A stretch of DNA of 41,043 nt from Promethearchaeota archaeon (lineage in GTDB: Archaea > Asgardarchaeota > Lokiarchaeia > Sigyniarchaeales > SOKP01), in NCBI GenBank assembly GCA_016930515.1, contig JAFGGO010000119.1, positions 1 to 41,043 of the forward strand, written 5' to 3'. The translations under genes and the position numbers were made by a program. Of the stretch, positions 9,014-15,899 are shown piece by piece. Numbering within the stretch: position 1 is the first letter of the stretch; every line of letters starts with the position of its first letter. The notes under the pieces are model-generated. The model saw only the letters and a program-made list of their open reading frames with translations. It ran no database searches and was not told the DNA's origin.

Positions 9014-10006
9014 ATGAAATATCGAAAATTAGGAAAAACGGGCTTTGATGTCTCTGAAGTTTCTCTTGGAACCTGGCAATTAGGGGGCGTTTGGGGAGAG
9101 ATATTCGATGAAAACATCGCAAAGACAACTCTTCAGTCCGCAATCTCAAATGATATTAATCTTTTTGACACTGCAGATGTGTATAGAGATGGTCTTAGCG
9201 AGCACGCTTGTGGAAGCTTTCGAAACGAACAAAAGAATGAACACGAGATATATATTGCCACTAAATGCGGAAGAAAGCTGAACCCACACGAAACCAATGG
9301 TTATAATAGGAAGAACCTAGAACGATTCGTAAACGAGAGCCTGAAAAACTTAAACGCGGATCACATTGACCTTCTTCAACTTCATTGTCCTCCCACCGAC
9401 GTGTATTACAAACCAGAGGTTTTTTCTTATTTAGACGATTTTGTTAACGAGGGAAAGGTAAAAAATTATGGCGTTAGCGTTGAAAGGGTAGAAGAAGGAT
9501 TAAAAGCGCTTGAATACGAAAATTTATCCACCATCCAAATTATCTTTAACGCGTTCCGCCAACGACCTAAAGAAATATTGTTTGAGGAAGCGAAAAAGAA
9601 AAATGTGGGCATTATCGCGCGAGTTCCCTTGGCGAGCGGTCTGCTTTCGGGAAAATTCACGGAAGAAACTCAATTTGGAAAAGAAGATCACAGATTCTTT
9701 AATCGAAACGGCGAAGTATTCGACAAGGGAGAGACTTTTTCTGGAGTAGATTATCGATTAGGGTTAGAAGTCGCGGAAAAAATAAAACTTGTTTTCGACA
9801 ATCCCCAAAATTTAGCACCTTACGCTTTACGATGGATATTGATGTTTGATGCCGTGTCGTGCGTGATTCCTGGAGCAAGCAAGCCAGATCACATTCTTTC
9901 AAATGCTTCCTCATCGTTTCTCCCTCCCTTGTCCAAATCGCAAATGCAAGAAATCGAGGAAATTTACGATTCAAAAATAAAGCCCGTAGTTCACAATCGG
10001 TGGTGA
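9014..10006 (+). CDS. Aldo/keto reductase
   Basis: This is a 330-residue NAD(P)H-dependent oxidoreductase with the AKR (beta/alpha)8 barrel, reducing aldehydes or ketones to alcohols in the cytoplasm. The start MKYRKLGKTG is the standard AKR N-terminus. The catalytic tetrad is visible: D52 and Y57 (FDTADVY), K84 (ATKCG) and H124 (QLHCPP). The cofactor-phosphate region is represented by VIPGASKPDHI near 288-298. Length is typical of the YakC/IolS-like group. It lies 67 bp after the 7-TM gene, upstream of a broken regulator and two sugar-phosphate-isomerase-like genes, so a role in sugar metabolism is plausible. Substrate is not predictable. Confidence 0.93.
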   Translation: MKYRKLGKTGFDVSEVSLGTWQLGGVWGEIFDENIAKTTLQSAISNDINLFDTADVYRDGLSEHACGSFRNEQKNEHEIYIATKCGRKLNPHETNGYNRKNLERFVNESLKNLNADHIDLLQLHCPPTDVYYKPEVFSYLDDFVNEGKVKNYGVSVERVEEGLKALEYENLSTIQIIFNAFRQRPKEILFEEAKKKNVGIIARVPLASGLLSGKFTEETQFGKEDHRFFNRNGEVFDKGETFSGVDYRLGLEVAEKIKLVFDNPQNLAPYALRWILMFDAVSCVIPGASKPDHILSNASSSFLPPLSKSQMQEIEEIYDSKIKPVVHNRW

Positions 10007-10055
10007 TTCTTACGAGTTTCCCTCGATTAAAAGAAAGGAATTCAATAAATCTATC

Positions 10056-10586
10056 ATGCAAATCTTTCTGAGTAAGACTAAGTTTCGTATTTACAATCTC
10101 TTCGAAGTATATCGCCAATTAACCATATAAGAAATTGCAGATAAACTTTCTCGTAACAAATCAAGCATTCACCCACACATTCACGACCTGATCGATATAG
10201 GATTGCTAAAACAACCCACGATAGTAGATGATAAAAGAAATTTTATATTCGAATTGGCAGACGACTACGAAGAGAAACTCAATTTAATTGATAAAAATGG
10301 CGGTCTCGATTCTGGATTAACACCTGCTCTTGTTTCTCAGATATGCCAAGTAGGCATTAAATGGATGCAGGTACAAAAATCGCTCCTTGACGAACACATT
10401 AATTTTAGTCGACTCGTTTACGAGTTGAATAAAAACAAAAAAATTTTTGAGCTCATCAAGGATTTATACAATTATATATTTGCCTTCGATTTTGATTCCG
10501 AGGGGCGCGTTAAGATTGACGAAAAAGGACTTCCCATAAATTCTTCGAAAAGTTCTATTACGATATGTTATTTCGAAAGGATTTAG
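10056..10586 (+). pseudogene. Winged-helix transcriptional regulator interrupted by one stop codon
   Basis: An ATG at 10056 opens a frame (MQIFLSKTKFRIYNLFEVYRQ...) that meets TAA at 10128-10130 and then continues unbroken for 151 codons to a TAG at 10584. The stop falls inside the helix-turn-helix: QLTI-stop-EIADKLSRNKSSIHPHIHDL, followed by IGLLKQP and a wing. That is the ArsR/MarR-like pattern in which a residue such as Ser or Thr normally occupies the stop position, so a single nonsense change explains it. The downstream part could start at the TTG at 10203, but that would lack the DNA-binding helix. The C-terminal half (IKWMQVQKSLLDEH, VYELNKNKKIFEL) is helical and unrecognised. A pseudogene or sequencing error is most likely. 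Confidence 0.7.
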
Positions 10587-10715
10587 AAGTATAAGCCTAA
10601 ATTAAAATGTATTTAACTATTTCTTCGTTCTATTCATTGATATTTTTACCATAAATTTCTAAGATTTGATGATTAAGGTTGCATTAATAAAGCCTGTCGT
10701 ATTTTCACCACTTGC

Positions 10716-11564
10716 ATGTTAAAACTCGTTCTCAACCAAGCATCTTGCAAAGAACCGTCACTTGAGGCGTTGATCAAACATTTAAAAGGATTTCGAAGCC
10801 TTGAACTCGACACTTTTGAGATAAACAGTACGAATAAAAATGGTGTTAGCCTCAAGACCATAAATGAGCTAATGCATTCCTTTGACCTCGAAGTAGAAAG
10901 CGTCTATGGGTTGGAAGACTTTTCTTTAAGTTCTGAAAGGTTTTTCAAAACCAAGATTCTTCCCATCTTCAATCAAATGATGTCCCAAGCTTATAAGCTT
11001 GATGCGGAACTCTTGATCGTTTCTCCTTCATTGCTCGACCAAGAGGCGACCCAAGCTGGGGTCCCACAATGGAGGATTCTAAATAGAACGAAAAACCGAT
11101 TAAAAGTACTTCTAAAGAAGGCATTCGAAAATGGTTTAACGGTAGGTCTTGAGTTTTCAAGTGATCAAAAAAGTTCATTTTCGAACCTGAAAGATTTAAA
11201 AGAACTTTTTGAAACTTTAGAAGATAAAGACAACTTAGGTGTCGTGATGAATGTTTTTGATTTAGCGCAAATTGGATTGGATTACGCCCAGCTCAAAGAA
11301 TTGTCCGAGAAGTTGTACTTATTTCGTTTGAGCGATTCTAAACTAGAAACATTGACTAATGGAAATTTGTTTGATAGAACTAACATTCTCGTTCCTGGAG
11401 AAGGGACTTTCGACTACAAGGAGTTTTTTCGAAATACTCGAAAATTAGGCTATCGCCGTCCTTTTTCGGTAGTCTCGAGCGAATTGGATTGCTCACGAGA
11501 ACTATATCAGAAAGTTTTTGATTATTTATATCCCCTCTTTCGAGCTAGCGAGGATCCTACTTAA
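10716..11564 (+). CDS. Xylose-isomerase-like TIM-barrel protein (AP endonuclease 2 family), metal site degenerate
   Basis: The 282-residue protein has the alternating strand/helix pattern of the sugar-phosphate isomerase/epimerase and endonuclease IV superfamily. Recognisable points are the metal-ligand region GLEFSSD, the strand VVMNVFDLAQ, the loop VPGEGTFDYKEFF (usually GxGxxD/F) and the last strand SVVSSELD. Where family members have a His in the H-x-x-D strand, this one has FRLSDS, with Arg or Leu instead, so the metal site may be incomplete. It converges with the other TIM barrel at 11575-12348 with only 10 bp between their stop codons. The pair may act in one sugar pathway, this copy possibly being non-catalytic or of changed specificity. 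Substrate unknown. Confidence 0.75.
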   Translation: MLKLVLNQASCKEPSLEALIKHLKGFRSLELDTFEINSTNKNGVSLKTINELMHSFDLEVESVYGLEDFSLSSERFFKTKILPIFNQMMSQAYKLDAELLIVSPSLLDQEATQAGVPQWRILNRTKNRLKVLLKKAFENGLTVGLEFSSDQKSSFSNLKDLKELFETLEDKDNLGVVMNVFDLAQIGLDYAQLKELSEKLYLFRLSDSKLETLTNGNLFDRTNILVPGEGTFDYKEFFRNTRKLGYRRPFSVVSSELDCSRELYQKVFDYLYPLFRASEDPT

Positions 11565-11574
11565 ATCATAGATT

Positions 11575-12348
11575 TTATATTTTAGCGAAATATTTCATGT
11601 TAACCAAGTCTTCTTCTATGGAATGCTTGTTGTTTCTCGGCGTTTCAAAAGTCAAGGACACATCAGAACCAAGTTCGAATAAGATGTTTTTGATTGCTCT
11701 TAAATCGTATTCTCCCTTTCCTAATGGTAGGTGTTCGTCGAGTTCGCTTGTAAAATTGCCGTCCGATATGTGAAAATGGATCGGCCTCCTTATTTTAATG
11801 AAATTTCGAATGAGTTCCAGATAATCTTGGGAAAATGAAACTGATGTTTTTACGGCGTGATTTAAATCCAAGCAAAACTGTAGTTTGGGCATGTATTGGA
11901 AAAATGAAAGTATTGAATCAGGATCGTGAGCCAAGCAAGTTCCTCCAGCAAGTGATTTATAAGGCATGTTTTCTAAAGCGAGTGGTTGAATATTGAGCTT
12001 TTTGAGGTTAAAAATCGAAAGTTGGAGGTCTCCTGATTCTGGGTAAACGATATAACTCGTGGGATTCAAACTGTTGAATACTTCCAAATTTGCATCTACT
12101 CGCTTGATAAATTCTTGATTGTGTTTTGCTTGTTTCTCGTTTCCAAAATCGATCCTTTTCGTGAAATGCGGCAAGTGAAAGTTATAAGGTAGGGAAAGAT
12201 TTTCGAAATTAGAAAGATCTTCGGCTTTAAAGTCTGGAGGGAGGAGTATTTCTATAAAGTCAATAGTACCATCGTTCTGGTAAATCTCATGAAGTAGATC
12301 GAGTCGATTTAGGCTTAATTTAATGCCCAACTTGATATTTTCAATCAT
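11575..12348 (-). CDS. Sugar phosphate isomerase/epimerase-like TIM-barrel protein
   Basis: This 257-residue member of the xylose-isomerase-like superfamily has the metal ligands expected of an active enzyme: E in LALENMP, D and H in FCLDLNHA, H and D in HFHISDG, and E in LTFETPRN. The GKGEYD loop is also intact. Family members isomerise or epimerise sugars, or cleave abasic DNA (endonuclease IV). The short length and lack of the extra DNA-binding loops favour the sugar-enzyme group. It is read towards the other TIM barrel. Its start at 12348 is about 200 bp from the divergent small GTPase. Substrate cannot be assigned from sequence. Confidence 0.8.
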   Translation of the reverse strand: MIENIKLGIKLSLNRLDLLHEIYQNDGTIDFIEILLPPDFKAEDLSNFENLSLPYNFHLPHFTKRIDFGNEKQAKHNQEFIKRVDANLEVFNSLNPTSYIVYPESGDLQLSIFNLKKLNIQPLALENMPYKSLAGGTCLAHDPDSILSFFQYMPKLQFCLDLNHAVKTSVSFSQDYLELIRNFIKIRRPIHFHISDGNFTSELDEHLPLGKGEYDLRAIKNILFELGSDVSLTFETPRNNKHSIEEDLVNMKYFAKI

Positions 12349-12491
12349 TATTTATTTTCAATCATTTGTCGGTTTTTTACTTTTTTAAACTGATAATAAA
12401 CAATAAATCTGAATAAAAAATGACAAGATAACCAGGAAAAAAAAAATCTCGACCATAAAAGAGTACGATATTCGAGAGAAATAGCTAAAAA

Positions 12492-12499
12492 TTATATAA
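12492..12499 (+). promoter_or_regulatory. TATA box of the GTPase/TrmB-like operon
   Basis: TTATATAA preceded by an A-rich stretch lies 57 nt before the GTPase ATG at 12556. It fits an archaeal TATA element with a short leader. Confidence 0.5.
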
Positions 12500-12555
12500 A
12501 TGTGTCTTTCTTTAAAGATTATAAGCAAAAATATTTGTGCATCATAGAGTAAAAA

Positions 12556-13113
12556 ATGACGACCTACGATTACACGTTCAAAATCCTACTGCTAGGAGAC
12601 GCATCGGTTGGAAAGACATCGTTTACCAAGAGATATTGTTACAACATATTCAACCCCTCGGAAAAATAGGTTTAATTCGAACCTGTTCCGAAAAGGTTAA
12701 CTATTGGGGTTGATTTCCACGTCAAGACCATTGAATTGAAAGAGAAAAAGATCAAGCTCCAGATATGGGATGTTGGAGGGGAAGAACGATTCCGCTTCTT
12801 GCTTCCCACCTATTGCCTTGGAGCGAACGCTGCGTTTCTATTGTACGACACTACTAGGTCTTATACTTTAGATAATATTCCTGAATGGACATCTATCGTT
12901 CGTCAAAAAGGGGGCGATATTCCAATAATGCTTGTAGGGGCCAAGATCGACCTCGCAGCAGACCAAAGAGAGGTCTCCCGCGAATTAGGAATTCAAGTCG
13001 CCGAGAAGAATAACCACGCATCGTTCGTGGAGATTAGTGCGAAAGACAACACGAACGTGTTCAAGGCGTTTGAAGTTCTTTCGGAATTAACATTAGAAAA
13101 AATTGAACAATAA
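12556..13113 (+). CDS. Rab-like small GTPase with a 30-nt in-frame interruption
   Basis: The frame opens at ATG 12556 with the P-loop GDASVGKTS, meets TAG at 12667 and TAA at 12673, and then continues without error to TAA at 13111. Apart from these stops all GTPase motifs are present: switch I TIGVDF, G3 WDVGGEE (Arf/G-alpha-like WDVGG), G4 GAKIDL and G5 EISAKD. Removing exactly 30 nt (about 12664-12693) gives FNPSERLTIGVDF. The switch I Thr then lies 18 residues after GKT, the same spacing as the intact GTPase at 33711-34235. The result would be a 175-residue protein with no C-terminal Cys for prenylation. The downstream piece alone (ATG 12736) would lack the P-loop. The gene precedes a TrmB-like regulator by 12 nt. 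It is either spliced or a recent pseudogene. Confidence 0.75.
12664..12693 (+). other. Candidate BHB-type intron or inactivating insertion in the GTPase gene
   Basis: These 30 nt carry two in-frame stops. The flanks can fold. TCGGAA (12658-12663, upstream exon) pairs with TTCCGA (12686-12691). AGGTT (12668-12672) pairs with AACCT (12680-12684) around a 7-nt loop. AACC (12652-12655) can pair with GGTT (12695-12698). Unpaired AAAT (12664-12667) and AAA (12692-12694) sit on opposite strands, as in a relaxed bulge-helix-bulge. Cuts within the two bulges, 30 nt apart, rejoin the frame. An imperfect tandem duplication of about 28-30 nt is the competing reading. Confidence 0.45.
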
Positions 13114-13125
13114 CGAGGAAAAAAC

Positions 13126-14115
13126 ATGGGAGAAAGCGAATTCATAAAAATTTCAAATGTGTTCACCTCGTTGGACATTATCGAAAAGGGTATCGAAAAA
13201 ATCTATTATTACCTCCTCAAGCACAACAAGATCGAAAACCTCAAAGAAGTGTGCGAGCAATTTGATTTGACTTTAAAACGCGGTTATAAGATTTGTTCGG
13301 TCTTAAGCGACTTAGAACTCGTGCAGATTTACGATAGGCCCATGAAAGTCCTGATCGCCACCCCAATCGCCTCAATTTGGCAAAAGATCATGAACCACAA
13401 GATCGAAGAATTGCGAACTCAATTTCAAGAAAAGCGAAACATTTGCGAAGCCTCGCTTCAAGATTTTCTCAAGAGCTACAACCTTCTGGAAGAGGAACCT
13501 CAAGAACCAGTGGAATTTATTAATTTCGAATCCGGGCAGTTTGAACAAATTAATTACGCGTTTTACTCGAAGAGTTCTAGCAAATTGGCGGTCTGTATCA
13601 AGTATAACAATCCGTTAGTTTCATCGATTCAAGAGGCCATAAAAAGCAAAAAATCTACTGTCAAAGCGGATGTCCTTCCTAATGACCTTAGATCCACTAT
13701 CGTGCAAGGAGTCGAACGAATGAAAAAACACTTGAAAATCATTGATGTCAAGGTCATTTTCAACTCTGAATTGCTCGATTCGCTTGTTAAAAGTAAGGAA
13801 TTTGAAGTTATGTGTGATGTATTGAAGGGTGTTCAGTTGGAATTTAATAAATTCTCCGTGAAAGTCGTCGATGATGATTTCAGTAATTTTTGTCTCATGG
13901 GGGATAACGAACTCGTTCAACCCAGTTTCTCGCCTACTCACGAACTCATTGGGATATACATCTCAAGAAACAAGAACATATTCCAAATCTTTAACGATAA
14001 ATTTAACGAACTCTTCTTCAAGGCCACGCCATTAACAGAATACATTGAAAAAAATGATTTGCTTGAGGGTTTGGCCATTACTGAGCTTCAATCCTTCATT
14101 TTGTGCCTGCTCTGA
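13126..14115 (+). CDS. TrmB-like winged-helix transcriptional regulator, GTPase-linked
   Basis: This 329-residue protein begins at ATG 13126 after a clear GAGGA ribosome-binding site. Residues 20-75 form a winged helix of TrmB type (YYYLLKHNKIENLKEVCEQF, LKRGYKICSVLSDLELV). Next come the proline/coiled-coil linker typical of TrmB proteins (ATPIASIWQKIMNHKIEELR, 83-125) and a C-terminal sensor-like domain (about 145-329) with a phospholipase-D-like pattern (VERMKKHLKIIDVKVIFNSEL). No sugar ligand residues are identifiable. The 12-nt gap to the Rab-like GTPase gene implies one transcript and probably a functional link, with the GTPase or its state perhaps controlling the regulator. Classical TrmB proteins respond to sugars; here the effector is unknown. 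Confidence 0.7.
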   Translation: MGESEFIKISNVFTSLDIIEKGIEKIYYYLLKHNKIENLKEVCEQFDLTLKRGYKICSVLSDLELVQIYDRPMKVLIATPIASIWQKIMNHKIEELRTQFQEKRNICEASLQDFLKSYNLLEEEPQEPVEFINFESGQFEQINYAFYSKSSSKLAVCIKYNNPLVSSIQEAIKSKKSTVKADVLPNDLRSTIVQGVERMKKHLKIIDVKVIFNSELLDSLVKSKEFEVMCDVLKGVQLEFNKFSVKVVDDDFSNFCLMGDNELVQPSFSPTHELIGIYISRNKNIFQIFNDKFNELFFKATPLTEYIEKNDLLEGLAITELQSFILCLL

Positions 14116-14211
14116 GTGATTTAACTATAAGATAAAAATGGATAATGTAGGTTATTTATCTATTAAAACTTAAACTCAACAATAAAATATAAAAAAAATA
14201 TAAAATAAAAC

Positions 14212-15771
14212 TTATTTCTTTTGCTGTGCGAGCATCGCTCTTTTGTACTTGTCAAGCATTTTCCTTGGAGTAACGGGATTCAAGGACCGTTCTATAATGT
14301 CTAAATCAGGATTGATGCCGAACAGGTATCTGGCGATATCTTTTAACTTTTCCATGTCGTATCGACCTGCCATAGCAATGGTTTCCATTTGTGGAGAACC
14401 ACCGCCGTGAAGGCCTGCAACTTGTGTCAATGCGCCAAAATCGGAACATCCCAAGTTTTCAACACCTTTGAAGCATTTTAACACATCTTCTGGGGGTATC
14501 TTAGGATTTCTTTGCATGTATTTCATAGCAAGCTTACCTACCTCTTCGTTGTAAAAAGTGTCCATGAAAGGCAAGGCGGCCATCAAACCACCGGCAAGAT
14601 CGGCTAGAGTTTTATATTCGTCGTAAATGTTTTCTCCAGCGTGTCTTCTTCCAGCGTTCGTGAGAATCTCGTCTGGTATTTGCGTACCGGAAGGTGATCT
14701 CTCCGAATGTAAGGCGCTTGACTCTCCTGCAGCGTAAACGAGTTCTGCAGTGCCTAACATGTGCGAAATCTTTTCCTTGGCGTGATTCATATGATCAATT
14801 CCGTTGTATTCAGCAACGAGAGCTGAAGCACTGGCTAATACCTCCGTAATAGCGGGTTTGCAACCACAATAAGAATGTCTGTGATAGTGAGCAAACATGA
14901 GGGCTAAAAATCCCGCATAGGGCGTTTGTCTCTTGTCCGCTTGTCCGTTTAAGAAAATTCGATCGTTTGGGACGAAAACATCGTCAAATACTATGAATGT
15001 TTCGGCGTCTCCAAGCTCTATCGTCCTTGGTAACGCCTCTGCTGGTGTTATATCGGGTTTGTGAAAATATGCCGGTCGAGCAAGTAATTTCACGCCTTCC
15101 GTATCGGCGGGTATGGCAAACGATACGGCATATTCGTAATCCTCTGGCATCATCATCCTGCACGGAACTGCTACTATTTCGTCCACATATGGCGTGTTTG
15201 TTATGCATTGTTTTGCTCCCCGAACGATTATGCCGTCTTCTCTGGTTTCCACGACTCTTAAATAAGCGTCTGGATTTTCTTGCTGTGAAGGTCTTTTTGA
15301 CCTGTCACCCTTTGCGTCTGTGCTTGCACATGACGCTGCCAAGTCTTTTTTTTGGAACATTTTCATGTAATTTAGAAAATTTTGGTGGTACGAAGTTCCG
15401 AGCGCTTGATCGCACTCGTAAGTCACGACCGATACAGCGTTAAGCGCATCAATACCCATGCATCTCTGAATGCATCCACCAGTCCTATGACATAATATTC
15501 TCGTCATTCTCTGCTTTTTTAGGAGATCGTCGGCGCTTTGATGGATGTGAGTAAATCTATTTATTTTTTCCCCGGTAATATGCGATGTTGCAGTACATAC
15601 TTCTTCAAAAGCGGGATTGTGGGCTTTTTCGAATGTTTCTCTCAAAATGCGCATTCCACCCTTCAGTCGGGGATCGTCTCTTCCAACTTTTTCGTTACCA
15701 ATCCAAATATTGGGCTTCATGGCGCACAAATCCTTGTAATATTCATCAAAAGTTCTCATTTTTATAAACAC
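14212..15771 (-). CDS. abfD: 4-hydroxybutyryl-CoA dehydratase/vinylacetyl-CoA isomerase family
   Basis: The 519-residue protein belongs to the HpaB/AbfD flavoprotein family, whose AbfD members dehydrate 4-hydroxybutyryl-CoA to crotonyl-CoA with FAD and a [4Fe-4S] cluster. All four cluster ligands known for the clostridial enzyme (C99, C103, H292, C299) have counterparts at the same spacing: C100 and C104 (GGCIQRC), H297 and C304 (HRHSYCGC). HpaB monooxygenases lack these, so this is a dehydratase-type protein. Length is normal, and the start MRTFDEYYKDL (Met5) is an alternative. It is divergent from an acyl-CoA ligase, consistent with CoA-thioester metabolism. It could serve aminobutyrate/succinate-type fermentation or a 4-hydroxybutyrate-linked route; no other gene of either pathway lies in the window. 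Related dehydratases acting on other 4-hydroxyacyl-CoAs cannot be excluded. Confidence 0.88.
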   Translation of the reverse strand: MFIKMRTFDEYYKDLCAMKPNIWIGNEKVGRDDPRLKGGMRILRETFEKAHNPAFEEVCTATSHITGEKINRFTHIHQSADDLLKKQRMTRILCHRTGGCIQRCMGIDALNAVSVVTYECDQALGTSYHQNFLNYMKMFQKKDLAASCASTDAKGDRSKRPSQQENPDAYLRVVETREDGIIVRGAKQCITNTPYVDEIVAVPCRMMMPEDYEYAVSFAIPADTEGVKLLARPAYFHKPDITPAEALPRTIELGDAETFIVFDDVFVPNDRIFLNGQADKRQTPYAGFLALMFAHYHRHSYCGCKPAITEVLASASALVAEYNGIDHMNHAKEKISHMLGTAELVYAAGESSALHSERSPSGTQIPDEILTNAGRRHAGENIYDEYKTLADLAGGLMAALPFMDTFYNEEVGKLAMKYMQRNPKIPPEDVLKCFKGVENLGCSDFGALTQVAGLHGGGSPQMETIAMAGRYDMEKLKDIARYLFGINPDLDIIERSLNPVTPRKMLDKYKRAMLAQQKK

Positions 15772-15817
15772 GATCTTTAATGATTTTTTAAGTGTTAATT
15801 AGTATTATTCGTGACAA

Positions 15818-15829
15818 GATATATATATC
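15818..15829 (-). promoter_or_regulatory. Palindromic TATA-like element upstream of abfD
   Basis: GATATATATATC is a perfect 12-bp palindrome flanked by GTGA on the left and CAC on the right. It lies 47-58 nt upstream of the abfD start at 15771 on the minus strand, at TATA-box distance. Confidence 0.5.
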
Positions 15830-15840
15830 ACGATCCACTT

Positions 15841-15865
15841 TACGATCGTAGGGATATATATTCCC
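15841..15865 (+). promoter_or_regulatory. Adjacent palindromes upstream of the acyl-CoA ligase gene
   Basis: TACGATCGTA (15841-15850) is a perfect 10-bp palindrome. It abuts GGGATATATATTCCC (15851-15865), a TATA-like core inside GGGA/TCCC arms, about 35-49 nt before the ligase ATG at 15900. A regulator bound here could control both divergent genes. No candidate regulator is adjacent. Confidence 0.5.
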
Positions 15866-15899
15866 ACAAATCTCTTATTTTAAAAATAACATGTGGTAG

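Noticed and set aside
9699..10118. 139-residue minus-strand frame over the end of the aldo/keto reductase gene
   Set aside because: It overlaps the conserved C-terminus of the reductase in antisense and shows no domain pattern.
10128..10130. Stop-codon reassignment as a common cause of all interruptions
   Set aside because: The interrupted genes involve TAA as well as TAG, and TAA is the normal terminator of most genes here, so one reassignment cannot explain all of them.
12668..12684. tRNA T-arm-like GGTTCGAATT on the minus strand inside the GTPase insertion
   Set aside because: No acceptor stem, D-arm or anticodon arm surrounds it; it fits the inner hairpin of the 30-nt element.
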